The translations under genes were made by a program, and so were the position numbers. This document shows, in pieces, positions 1 through 10,928 of a DNA stretch of 64,000 nucleotides. The notes under the pieces were generated by a model. The model did no database searches, was not told the origin of the DNA, and was given only the letters and a program-made list of their open reading frames with translations. The DNA comes from Centrapalus pauciflorus (taxonomy: Eukaryota; Streptophyta; Magnoliopsida; Asterales; Asteraceae). Location: NCBI GenBank assembly GCA_020465985.1, contig JAANYP010001163.1:12501-76500 (forward strand), read 5' to 3'. Every line of letters starts with the position of its first letter. Position 1 is the first letter of the stretch.

Positions 1-516
1 ATCTATGGTTGGACGGTTTGAAAGTTTGGGTAGAAGTTTGAAGGTTTGAAACCCAAATCAAAAAGTAAAAGGGTTTTCTGGAATTTCAAATTTCTTGTAA
101 TAGGAGATAGATCTACTTGCCTTGTGCTTTTGCTTTGTTTTATTCTCCATGAAACCTTGTTCATTTGGAGTGCAGATGATGAATTTGTTGAAAAAGTATT
201 ATTTTTGTAAATTTATTTTGTAATTATTAGAATTAAAAGTCATTAAATATACTTTGTAAATTTATTTTATTTATTTTTGTTGAAAAAGTATTATTTTATT
301 GAAAAAGTAAAGTTTATAGTCTTTTATTATTATTTCTTAAAGGGAAAAATGGTCTTTTTTTTTTAAAAAAATGACCGGTTAAAGGACCAAATCCATAGCA
401 AAGAGCCAACGATAGGTACTGAAATTGTAATTTCGACGTGAAAAGGACTGAATCCATAATTTACATATAACCACAGGGACGAAATTTGTAATTTACCCTA
501 AAATATTAAAACATAA
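1..516. other. AT-rich spacer with one MULE-type end
   Basis: No coding region is visible. Around 472-497 the text CCACAGGGACGAAATTTG followed by TAATTTACCC resembles the right end of a Mutator-type MITE (same style as the termini at 526 and 1626), but I cannot find a matching left end, so only an element fragment can be claimed. The last part, ACATAAGTATATTTA near 511-525, also occurs inside the fold-back repeat arm near 3816-3830. Confidence 0.5.
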
Positions 517-525
517 GTATATTTA

Positions 526-716
526 GACAAAATTACACAAATGGTCCCTGTGGTTTGGCTCTAATTATGGTTTTCGTCCCTGAAAGAATTTTGTTACACC
601 AATAGTCTGTATTTTCAAAACCTTGCACATGGGCAGTCCCTCGTTTGGACGGACGTTATCTACAGACGTTAAGTAGGAAAATAGTGAGGGCATTTTGTCA
701 TTTCACTTTCTCTCTC
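526..716 (+). repeat. Left terminal inverted repeat of the Pack-MULE
   Basis: About 190 bp matching the inverse of 1433-1626, including a GGTCCCTGTGGTTTGG block, a CATGGGCAGTCCCTC-like block and the inner AGTGAGGGCATTTTGTCATT block. Differences are scattered substitutions. Confidence 0.85.
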
Positions 717-901
717 ATGGAGCTCCAGGTCATCTGTTTGCAAATCAATCAACGACCTCATGAATGCACAATTGCTGAGAAAAGGAAACTCTGGTTTGCT
801 ATAATAATCTAATTGATATTCAGCCATATCAGCAACAAGTGATATCGATCTCTTGTGTAGTCTGACATCAGCAGTGACATTGCTCAAAATGCCCTACGCA
901 A
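717..901 (-). pseudogene. Unidentified captured coding-like fragment, antisense
   Basis: On the minus strand, from about 901 down to the inner edge of the left terminal repeat, there is an uninterrupted reading frame whose product contains ADVRLHKRSISLVADMAEYQ and CAFMRSLIDLQTDDLELHE. It is preceded on the same strand by TTGCGTAG, which could be a splice acceptor. The composition (alternating amphipathic stretches) recalls an armadillo/HEAT-type helix pair, such as an Hsp70 exchange-factor-like repeat, but I do not recognise it firmly. It runs opposite to the lipase fragment, so it would be a second, independently captured piece. It may also be a chance open frame; only a protein search would decide. 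Confidence 0.35.
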
Positions 902-1070
902 GTACGCAGTAAGTTAAAATCCGAATTTATAAATTAGGCAAAAACCTTTAAAAATTTTGGTTTGTAAAGCTCCCATGGATTACCTGGAGCATTAAGTCTC
1001 GACTGTTTGAGCAGAACAATTCAAGGTCATGTGGGTTGTTTCTCATGACAGTTTAAACAACATAAAATGC

Positions 1071-1434
1071 TTTCATGATCGCTGTGAAATCGTGTTAGCA
1101 ATTCGAGGTTTGAATTTGAGAAAGGAAAGTGATTATAAGCTGTTATTGAACAATCAATTAGGTATGCAGATGTTTGATGGAGGATATGTTCACCATGGAT
1201 TGCTGAAATCGGCTGTTTGGGCGTTGAATGAGGAATCAGAGGATTTAAATCGCTTTGTTGTTGGAGAATGGATCGTGTTATAAGATGGTGTTCGTCGGAC
1301 ATTCTCTTGGCCCCGGCATGGTGGCATTGATGACGGTGATCGTCATGAATCATAGGGATATGCTCGGTGGGATTCCGAGGGATATGGTGAGGTGTTTTGT
1401 TCTTGCTCCGGCGAGGTGTACGTCGCTCATTTTA
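1071..1434 (+). pseudogene. Captured fragment of a class-3 lipase (alpha/beta hydrolase)
   Basis: Translation shows EIVLAIRGLNLRKESDYKLL, MQMFDGGYVHHGLLKSAVW and then, in the next frame, the nucleophile-elbow motif GHSLG (serine codon at 1303-1305) followed by GGIPRDMVRCFVLAPARC. These match the core of plant class-3 lipases of the calmodulin-binding heat-shock-protein-like/diacylglycerol-lipase group. Intact members are membrane-associated acylglycerol hydrolases; this fragment lacks the N-terminal region and most of the C-terminal half, including the expected catalytic Asp and His. The frame changes between about 1253 and 1285, so it cannot encode a continuous domain. The right side runs directly into the terminal inverted repeat at about 1433. 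Identity of the fragment is secure from several long motifs; function is almost certainly lost. Confidence 0.85.
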
Positions 1435-1626
1435 GAGAGAGAAAGTGAAATGACAAAAATGCCTTCACTATTTTCCTACTTAACGTTTGTAGATAACTTC
1501 CGTCTAAATGAGGGACTGCCCATGTGCAAGGTTTGGAAAATAGGGACTGTTGGTGTAATAAAATTCTTTCAGGGACGAAAACCGTAATTAGGACCAAACC
1601 ACAGGGACCATTTGTGTAATTTTGTC
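1433..1626 (-). repeat. Right terminal inverted repeat of the Pack-MULE
   Basis: Inverse of 526-716. It ends in CCAAACCACAGGGACCATTT then GTGTAATTTTGTC and is followed immediately by the target-site copy GTATATTTA. Confidence 0.85.
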
Positions 1627-1644
1627 GTATATTTATAAAGAAAA

Positions 1645-2117
1645 GAGTAAAGGACATATTTGGTCCTTGTGGTTTGATGGTTTACCCGGATTCAGTCCCT
1701 TAACCTTAATAAGGTCAACTTTCATCCCTATTTTACTAATTTTGTGCACTTTTAGTCTCTCGTCCGTTAAACTTAACGACACAACGGTTAAATTTGTAAG
1801 AATGACATTATTACCCTTTTCATTGAGACGCATTTAGTCACTATGGTTTTATTATTTACCCATTTATAGTCCAACATTTATTTTATTTTTATTTTATCTT
1901 TATAATTAGAGTATATTAGTTATAGATATAATAATTCTTTATAAACACACTTATTTTATTTATAAATATACTTATATATTAATATTTTATTTACATTTAC
2001 TATTGTTCGTATTTTATTTAAAATTTAACTTTTATTTTAATTAAAATTATATTTTATTTTCTAATCTATTTAAAGTTCATCTTATTTATTAATTTTAATT
2101 TTTATAATATTATTGTT

Positions 2118-2151
<34 letters not shown>

Positions 2152-2266
2152 ATTTTGTTAGTTGTGTTTAAGTAAATATAATATCGTCGATATTTTTCCT
2201 CTACAAAGTCACTATTTCTTCAAGTATCTTCCAACCTAATCAATTATCGACACATAAATTATATAA
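1645..2266 (+). repeat. Left arm of the fold-back element
   Basis: Inverse of 3542-4143 over most of its length; it contains an extra (TA)n tract at 2121-2148 that is shorter in the right arm. Open frames in this stretch are by-products of the repeat. Confidence 0.75.
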
Positions 2267-2310
2267 ATACGTGAATATACTTAAAGAAATAATGACATTA
2301 GAAGATACTT

Positions 2311-2847
<537 letters not shown>

Positions 2848-2848
<1 letters not shown>

Positions 2849-3536
2849 GGGGGTGGATCAAATGAGGAATATCCTTAAAATGAAGACGGTAAGAACCAAT
2901 AATAATCTGACATATCATCTGTTTTAATTAATATAAAATTAAATTAAAAACATTTGATATTTAATTAATAAGGAAGATTTCAATCATCTAAATCAATCAT
3001 TCTCTCTCCTCCAAGCAATTCACTTTCTATTTTTCTCTCTAAATTTAACGGATGAAGAATCATACACGAATGTGATTCAATGTTTCTTATGAATTATTAT
3101 TGTTGATTGTGCGAACCATTACTTGTGAACCGAATGTTTGTATTAATTGTGAATCACCACTGTCGTGAATCACACATTTTTGAGTCGTGAATAATACATG
3201 TTTGAGTTGTGGATCATACCTATGTATTTATTATGAATCGTCGGTGGTGTCGTGAACCACGACGGTATCCCGAATCATCGGTGATGTGGTGAAACACAAT
3301 AATGGTGTGAATCATTGATGATATTGTGAACCATAACAGTGTCATGAATCTCCAAAGAGAGAGAAAGAGAAAGAGAGAGAGTGTGTGTGTAATTTGGTAA
3401 GTGAGAAAATTATGAATTGATTGACTAATTTAATTTTTTCTATTTTTAGTTCAAACTATCAGTGATGAGATGTCGTAATTTAATTGGATCTCAGCGTCTT
3501 CATTTTAAGGACGGTACTCACGTTAACCCTACCCTA
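2848..3536. mobile_element. Second TA-flanked MITE-like element
   Basis: The ends are imperfect inverted repeats. The left starts AGGGGGTGGATCAAATGAGG and includes CTTAAAATGAAGACG; the right has CGTCTTCATTTTAAGG and ends in CCCTACCCTA. The inside has many GTGAATCA/GAACCA-type repeats (about 3090-3350) and a short (GA)n/(GT)n run near 3355-3392. Non-coding. The shared G-rich/C-rich ends and TA-tract location suggest the same broad family as the neighbour at 2441. Confidence 0.55.
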
Positions 3537-3541
3537 TCATA

Positions 3542-4143
3542 TTATATAATTTATGTGTCGATAATTGATTAGGTTGGAAGATACTTGAAGAAATAGAGAC
3601 TTTGGAGAGGAAAAATATCGACGATATTATATTTAGTTAAACTCAAGTAACAAAATTACATATATAAATGTCAACAATAATATCACAAAAATTAAAATTA
3701 ATAAAGAAGATGAACTTTAAATAAATTAGTAAAGAAAATATATAATTTTATTTAAAATAAAAGTTAAATTTTTAAATAAAATACGAACAATAGTAAATGT
3801 AAATAAAATACTAAAACATAAGTATATTTATAAATAAAATAAGTGTGTTTATAATGAATTAACTATATCTATAAATAATATAATTAAAAAGATAAAATAA
3901 AATAAAACAAATGTTGGACTATAAGTGGGTAAATAATAAAACCATAGGGACTAAAAGCGTCTCAATGAAAAGGGTAAAAATGTCATTCTTATAAATTTAA
4001 CGGTTGTGTCGTTAAGTTTAACGGACGAGAGACTAAAAGTGCACAAAATTAGCAAAATCGAGATGAAATTTGATCTTATTAAGGTTAAAGGACTGAATCC
4101 GGGTAAACCATCAAACCACAAGGACCAAAAATGTATTTTACTC
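3542..4143 (-). repeat. Right arm of the fold-back element
   Basis: Inverse of 1645-2266. Its outer 313 bp (3831-4143) is repeated immediately downstream. Confidence 0.75.
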
Positions 4144-4456
4144 TAAATAAAATAAGTGTGTTTATAATAAATTAAGTATATCTATAAATAATATAATTAT
4201 AAAGATAAAATAAAATAAAATAAATGTTGGACTATAAATGGGTAAATAATAAAATTATAGGGACTAAAAGCGTCTTAATGAAAAGGGTAAACATGTCATT
4301 CTTACAAATTTAACGGTTGTGTCGTTAAGTTTAACGGACGAGAGACTAAAAGTGCACAAAATTAGCAAAATAAGGATGATATTTGATCTTATAAAAGTTA
4401 AGGGACTGAATTCGGGTAAACCATCAAACCACAAGGACCAAAAATGTACTTTACTC
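3831..4456. repeat. 313-bp tandem duplication of the outer right arm
   Basis: Units 3831-4143 and 4144-4456 are both 313 bp. Both start TAAATAAAATAAGTGTGTTT and end in a TTTACTC or TTACTC terminus. They differ by scattered substitutions, so the duplication is not very recent. It produces a second copy of the element terminus. Confidence 0.85.
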
Positions 4457-4549
4457 TATAATTTAGTTATAACTACCTACAACATGATTTACACTTTAAT
4501 TGGCCTACTATAATAGGTTGTGTAAATTTGTACTGGAGTTTATTTTAAG

Positions 4550-5033
4550 GTTAAAGTCGTACAAATGCAACATACTTTTCTTAATTTTTCTAATTGACTA
4601 ATTAACTTTTTTTTGACCGCATGATAGTTGTACTTCAAAATATTTTGTCGGTATGGTACGTGTAACCAGTAACAATGTTGATGTGACAGTTTTTGTTGAT
4701 TCAAATGACAACGTGACATGTTTTTAATGACACGTGCTTACGTATCAACATAGTTACTGGTTACACGTACCATATCGACAAGTTATTTTGGAGTACAACG
4801 TGTATTTACGTGGATCTTGATCTATATAAATAATTTAGAAAATCCACGTAAGCATATAGATCCTTTTCATACTTCTAAAAACACAAATATACTATCATTA
4901 CCGGTATAACCGGTAATCAAATGTACCCTCTCAATAATAAATTTGAAGTACAAGTATCAATGAGATTAAAAAATAACTAGATTAGTCATTTGAATAATTT
5001 TAGTAAAGTAACATACATTTGTACGACTTTAAC
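4550..5033. mobile_element. 484-bp MITE with a nested internal fold-back
   Basis: The left end GTTAAAGTCGTACAAATG and right end CATTTGTACGACTTTAAC are exact inverses (18 bp), and the match continues imperfectly inward (AACATACTTT against AAAGTAACATAC). A second inverted pair lies inside at about 4627-4690 and 4738-4799, sharing GGTACGTGTAACCAGTAAC. No convincing target duplication could be read. No coding capacity. Confidence 0.65.
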
Positions 5034-6556
5034 TCTTTATTTTATAGGTTTGTATTATAAAAGAACATGTTATTTTTACACATTTATTGATTTGGTTTTT
5101 TAACATTATTTTTAAATCATTCTATTCTTTTAAGTTAATTTTTGTTCTCATTGAAACAATGAAATTTGTACCGGCAATCAGGTAATCTAGTTGAAAAAAT
5201 GACATACCATTTTAGTTTAAATTTTATGTTGAAAAAAGCATTCATGCTTATAACATTTTATTAGTTTGGTCACTGGAACATCTTTTTTTCATGCTTAATC
5301 CCTTATAAAATTTACGTGTTTAAACAATCAGTTATATACGCTTATGGTTAATCATTTTAGAATTTTGATTTTTTTAATAGAGAAAATGTTGAAGAAACCA
5401 ACCTGATAAAATTCTAAATTTATGATGATTAAACCTAAAACATTAGAATAAAATATCATCTCATTTTTCTAACCAAAACAACCATGGTAATGAAATTCAC
5501 CAGTTCAATAATGAAAAAGTAAGTTTATAATAACACCGAAAGACTAAACCAATAAAACCCTGAAACGTGCTAGTTTGTTTCAAACACAAAAATATACACA
5601 AAGTAAACAACATATAAAAATTGAGATATTTTTGCGGAAAAACCCGCAAAAAAAACCTCTAACCGGTAAAATCTCATGAAAATAGGATATTACCGGTTGT
5701 AACCAGTTGAAAGTCACAAGTCACTGGTGACCAATAGATAAACAAAATACACCGATTTGAGCAAATAAATCAACAAGGAATGTGGATTTAAGTTATAAAA
5801 CATAAACAAGTGAGTTCGGTTGAGAAAAGGTTCATTGAAGATGAAGTGTTGGCCAGCATATTACACCAGGTTGCAAGTCATTTTTGTAAATACCCTCATT
5901 TTGATAAGTTTGATTCAGTTGAGGAATTTTATTATTATTATTATTATTTTTTTGTGCAATGAAAGATGATTGGAGGTTCTAACTTTCCAACTTGAGGGTT
6001 TTTTGCGTAAAATTTTCATAAAAACTTCAAGGTAAATTAGAATTTTGGTCCCTATGATTATATATAAATTATGGTTTCCATCCTTTTAATGTTAAAACTA
6101 CAATTACAGTATTTGTGGTTCTCATTTACTAATGCTTTTGGTCCTTTTTATCATCTATTTTTTAAAATTTTGACCCTTTTACGCTTTTACTTTGTTTTGT
6201 TTTTAGTCCCTAACCAAAATAATATTTCTTTTTGTTTCATTTTAACTTTTTTATTCTATAATTATTTATTTAATATTTTATTTTTTATTATTATTAAATT
6301 TTAGTTAAACTAATAGTTTATTTTTAATATGTTTTTTATTATGTAATTAATATTGTGACAACTATTAACTTATAAGAATTCAACTATTTACATGAATTAA
6401 TATATAATAATAGTGTATTTAATATGTTGTATTTCTATTAAATACTATCGTAATTTATTTTATAATTTTTTTTACCATTCATTTTTAAAAAAACTATAAC
6501 TATTTTCATATTTCATTGGTTATCTTATGTCTTTAATATATATTATGACATATAAT

Positions 6557-6560
<4 letters not shown>
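5034..6560. other. AT-rich spacer without recognisable gene
   Basis: No convincing ORF or RNA gene is seen. Around 6034-6120 the text GGTAAATTAGAATTTTGGTC then CCTATGATTATA resembles a left terminus of a Mutator-type MITE, but no partner end is visible before the (TA)n tract. Confidence 0.5.

Positions 6561-6635
<75 letters not shown>
6561..6635. repeat. (TA)n microsatellite at the edge of an LTR
   Basis: A pure TA array of about 75 bp directly abuts the truncated outer end of the following LTR. Confidence 0.95.
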
Positions 6636-6638
<3 letters not shown>

Positions 6639-8540
6639 CACAAAACCACATCATTTACAATACACAGGTGTCAATAACGCATATAATCTACTTAACACAT
6701 GCCAGAGGATGCTACAAATCACTGATAATTTAAACTTTCATAAAAACATCTTCAACGCATAATCGCACGTTCGATACAATTAACATCGCTGATTAACTAG
6801 CTAACTGAAAGACACATTGCATACATAAATGATCTACTGCTTTACAATATTTCAAAAGATGTTAGTGCATACAATACTAAGCTGTTCATTACACAAAAGC
6901 AATCACAACGCTCGCCAGACAATCCCCAGTCCCAATCCAGCGAACACGGCTACCGATCTCCTTTCTGATTCCCTGAATATGGTAGACTCGATTACGTAAG
7001 CTTGGAAACTCGTGAGTACGCGAGGGTTAGAATCTGCAGATTAAACACATAACACAAATACACATAGCACATACACGCATGACAATCTCTATTACTATCA
7101 CTAACAATCAACACATGTATCTCAGGTATGAACATAAGGCATGAGATCCGAAGCTCTGTGCGCACAATCACTGTGGGGACACTTCCTCGGCTAACGACCG
7201 CACACAGCAGTGGTTAGAAAAAACAATGTAGCTCAGGCGCGACCTGGCTACAGGCCCTGCCATGTATACACGCTCTAAAGACTGGTTAGGGACAGCCAGC
7301 CCGCGCGATCACTCATCGCGAATCACCATCCGTATGGAACTCATCACGGAGGGCTCACCTCAGTCTGTATGGGAACTCATCACGGATACCCAGAATTGAA
7401 TCTCATCTCATGCACCACACATAGCACATATGTAGGAATAGAATCATACCTGAGACTCGCGTCCCTGTCTCATGCACATTACGCAATATACACAATAGCT
7501 ACACAGCTAAGACTCGTAAAACGATCCCAGGTTTGAAAAAGAACTCGGGTACTCACCTGGTAAATTCACTAATCCTGCAATCTCTAATTCAGCTTAGCTC
7601 GCTGACGACTTGTCCTTGAAACCACACGGATTCCAAACTGTTAATCCCGATCCAACAAGTACATATAACAGACTCATAATTGAACCCATAAATGAATCAG
7701 ACCCCAAAAAAACCCCAAACGAACCCAAGAACCCAAAACAGACCCGACCCGAAAACTCTCAATCGCGGCCTGCCTCAGAGCGGTCGCGGTCACGCTTAGG
7801 CCATTGAGGCCGCGCTGACCATCATGATCGCGCTCTCCAGATCTCGATCGCACTTGGTTTGCACCGCCACCAGACGCATCGCGGCCGCGCTCGGGGGAAT
7901 AGTGACTGCGCTCTGGTGCGACGGTTCCTGCTCTGTCCTTGTCTTCCATGGCTGTCCAGGGGTACAACCACCCCTCCAACTCGATTTTCAGCATAATAAA
8001 CCCACAAAACCACACATAAACCCTCATAGGCTAAGTAGCCATTTTCACGAATCTAACACATATATATATAACACGATTTCAGAAGCCGCTATCCAAGATT
8101 TCTTACCTCTTGGGCTTCAAGAACACAATATAGAAGATGAAGGTCAGATTCAGCAACCCAATTCCAATTCCAACCCCTTATCTGATGATCTTGCTACTCA
8201 AGCTAACACACACATGACACACACTTCACTTTCTAATTTAGGAAAGAGGCAAATGTTCAAAAGAAGCCACAATTTATATTATTTCCAATTTAGGCGGGTT
8301 ATGATTCAATAACCCGAACCCGATATCACATTTCCACTATTAATATCCACTCAACCCATTTAATCTCGCGAACTCACAAATATAATTAATTCACTAAAAT
8401 AACAACTCGGATGCCACGTATAACTTCATCCCGACACGTATTATCCACTACTCGGGATATCACTCAATCAACGTAATATTAGTAAGTTAAACATCCACTA
8501 AAATAATTCCACATGTCAGATCCGAATATGGGATGTTACA
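6636..8540 (-). repeat. 3' LTR of the pol-less gypsy element
   Basis: Matches 10929-12782 with many substitutions and small indels. It ends in GGGATGTTACA (TGTAACATCCC on the coding strand, a typical gypsy LTR start). The adjacent interior text reads AAGAGGTGAGGATT on the minus strand, a plausible polypurine tract. Several open frames inside it exist in both LTR copies only partly and are not genes. Confidence 0.8.
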
Positions 8541-9390
8541 AATCCTCACCTCTTAAAAGAGATTCTGTCCCTGGAATCCATCTCGGACTCATTCGCAAAT
8601 ACACATTTCCATGTCAAATCCCCGAATTGTCGACTCATAGATCTCAATATGATTATCAACAACCCTGTTGAATTCGCATTTGAACTCCGAATGTCACAAT
8701 CATCACCAGTACACGTCATTCTAGAAATCACATATTAGAATTCACTACGATATCATCCACAGAATTTCTCATTACCACTCTGATCTCTAGCTCAATTAGA
8801 TAATCCACGAATGATTTAGTTAACTCCTATAATTCACAAAGTCTCCTTCTTGGCGTCAGCTCATAAGCCAATTAGATCACACACATAAGCTTGAATCCTC
8901 TATCTTCATTCTCTAATCTCAGTTAAGATTACATCCTCATGTAACTCCATATGGTTCATCCACTAACACAGTAGATCTTCAATTCCACTCATATAACAGA
9001 TAAAGACATCTCATATAATTTCGTAAATGCAATATCATAGATGTGGATAAGCACACACAAGAATTTAAATCCACTATCAATATGATAATCCTCTAACATA
9101 TTGACGCAGTCACAATTATTACCCATATAGCTCACATAACTCAACAGGATTAATCCACTAGTATAGCACAATTCTGAAACCCTGATAACTCAACTTACCA
9201 CAATATATCCCACTCTATCATACCAAAATCACATATAAACCCACACATGACAATATCACACCTCTGTCACCGCATCTCACAATCATAGACACAAACTAGG
9301 CAGTTGCACGCAATAGAACACACACCGAATATCACTAGCACATACTAGTAATCTGCTCCAAAATGAACTAAACACACACTCGAAGCAAAT
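8541..9390 (-). other. Non-coding 3' interior of the pol-less gypsy element
   Basis: About 850 bp between the polypurine tract and the gag remnant. No pol motif is found; only short open frames. It may be degraded untranslated sequence that remained after pol was deleted. Confidence 0.5.
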
Positions 9391-10451
9391 TCAAATGTAC
9401 GTACCCAAAACCACATCGGTAGCATCTCGTGCTTCCTCGGCCGTCGCCTGAAATACCCGACCCCGAGCCCTACTAGCAGTATCATGACGACTGGATGACG
9501 ATGGCTCTGCTCTGGCCCCACTAGAACTGGCCCCCTACACTACTGGTCCCGCCTCAGGAAAATCTCTGATCATGTGCCCTGGTTTCCCACAACGGAAGCA
9601 CAACACTCTCTAGCCGTACACGTAGCGGTAGCATGCCTCTACTGGCCGCATCGGTAACATCTGGGCGTATCTGACACACACTGTCCACTATGGCGACGAT
9701 GACACCTCGGGCACTCCCTATCTCCCACAGAACTATCAGTCCTGCTATCCCAATCTCGGGACCTCTGCCACGCTACTCAGACCCTACCCACTATATCGTG
9801 AACTCTGCCTCAGCCTCTGATTGTCTGACCGCTGACTCTGCGTCGGTCCGCTCGACCTCCGATCTTCACCCCTGTCTCTGTCTCTAACCTGTTTGTCTCT
9901 CGAGCTCTGACCCGATCGTCGCCGTTGATTTAAATGCCGCTCCCTGGAAGTATCTCTGGAACGCCTCCAATCACTCGAAGACTGCTCGGGAGTCCTCATA
10001 CACCGGCGCTGAGAAGACGACTGCTCCCTTTGCTTAGCTATTTCCCGCTCCCTTATGTGGGCCATCTCTAACGCTCTGGAAAAGGTGGAAGTCTCGTGCA
10101 GTCCAACGAACTCATGGATATATGCTCGCAATCCATCGATAAAGGCGTCAACCTTTCGCTGCTCTGTAGCAATACCTTGAGTCGCAAACTGGGAGTACTC
10201 GTTAAAACGATCCACATACTGCTATATCGTCATCTCACCCTGCTACAAGTGGAGGAATCGACGCTCCATTTCCCGTCTTTGTCCCTTGGAATGTACTGCA
10301 GCTCAAACACGACCCTAAATTGATCCCAAGTCATCGCGTAGGCTGCAAAAGATGTCATAGCTGACTCATTAGATTTCCACCACTGGGATGCCCATCCCCT
10401 CAACAAATAGGTCGCATACCGAACCATATCCCTCGAGTCCACGTGTGCCAC
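9391..10451 (-). pseudogene. Gypsy gag remnant (capsid domain and zinc knuckle)
   Basis: Read on the minus strand from 10451: DMVRYATYLLRGWASQWW and MTWDQFRVVFELQY are retrotransposon gag (capsid) motifs. After a break, AFIDGLRAYIHEFVGLH and ALEMAHIREREIAKQ continue the domain, followed by an Arg/Ser/Gln-rich tail. Near 9566-9605 a CCHC zinc knuckle reads CFRCGKPGHM. Near 9420-9460 the linker VFQATAEEARDATDVV is the sequence that normally leads into the aspartic protease. Stops and frameshifts split it into at least three frames. The intact product would be the nucleocapsid/capsid polyprotein of the particle; here it is not translatable as one chain. Confidence 0.8.
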
Positions 10452-10912
10452 TCGAAACGCCGCCTCTATCTCACACTCTCATGCCATAGCCATCCCTGGC
10501 TCACCGCCACCTCCGAACTAGGGTGGAGCTCCTGTCATAAAGTCCTTAAAGGACCCACCTCTCCGCGTAGAAGATGAAGAGGCACCTGCCCCTGAATCAA
10601 CCCCTGTCACTGGAGTCTCTGGCCCCTGACCCAGACCCTGCTAATGGTAAAACTGCGTCAAAATATCCAGAAGCTCTGACTTGCAGATAAACTCATCACC
10701 TGCTGGTCTCTCAGCACCTGATCCCTCGCCCTGATCTATCATATCGATCTACATAAACCGAAGCAATTAAATAACAAATAGATCACCCAGAGTTATACAA
10801 TAAGCTAGGTAAGTTAATTCCCCTAATGTCAATCTCAAGGACGAATCCCTCGAGGATTTGAACTAGGTTTAAGTTAAGCATCCACTAATGATACTCTGAC
10901 TTCAAACCACAA

Positions 10913-10924
10913 GCTCTGATACCA
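10913..10924 (-). other. Primer binding site, tRNA-Met type
   Basis: GCTCTGATACCA is the inverse of TGGTATCAGAGC, complementary to the 3' end of plant initiator tRNA-Met. It lies four bases from the right LTR, which fixes the element orientation. Confidence 0.85.
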
Positions 10925-10928
10925 TCGA

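Larger units (their letters stand above)
526..1626. mobile_element. Pack-MULE (non-autonomous Mutator-like element) carrying gene fragments
   Basis: The element is bounded by long terminal inverted repeats of about 190 bp (526-716 and 1433-1626). The left end reads GACAAAATTACACAAATGG and the right end is its reverse complement. It is flanked by a perfect 9-bp target duplication GTATATTTA at 517-525 and 1627-1635. Long terminal repeats plus a 9-bp duplication are the hallmark of Mutator-like elements. No transposase is present. The interior holds a recognisable class-3 lipase fragment on the plus strand and an unidentified coding-like stretch on the minus strand, which makes this a Pack-MULE. 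The lipase text has no obvious intron but contains a frameshift. Confidence 0.88.

Noticed and set aside
6527..6733. 68-codon ORF with a Tyr-Ile run
   Set aside because: It is a translation of the TA tract plus LTR edge, with no homologue-like content.
7610..8312. Several ORFs inside the LTR of the pol-less gypsy element
   Set aside because: Equivalent ORFs in the other LTR copy (11,891-12,400) have different lengths and frames, so they are not under coding constraint.
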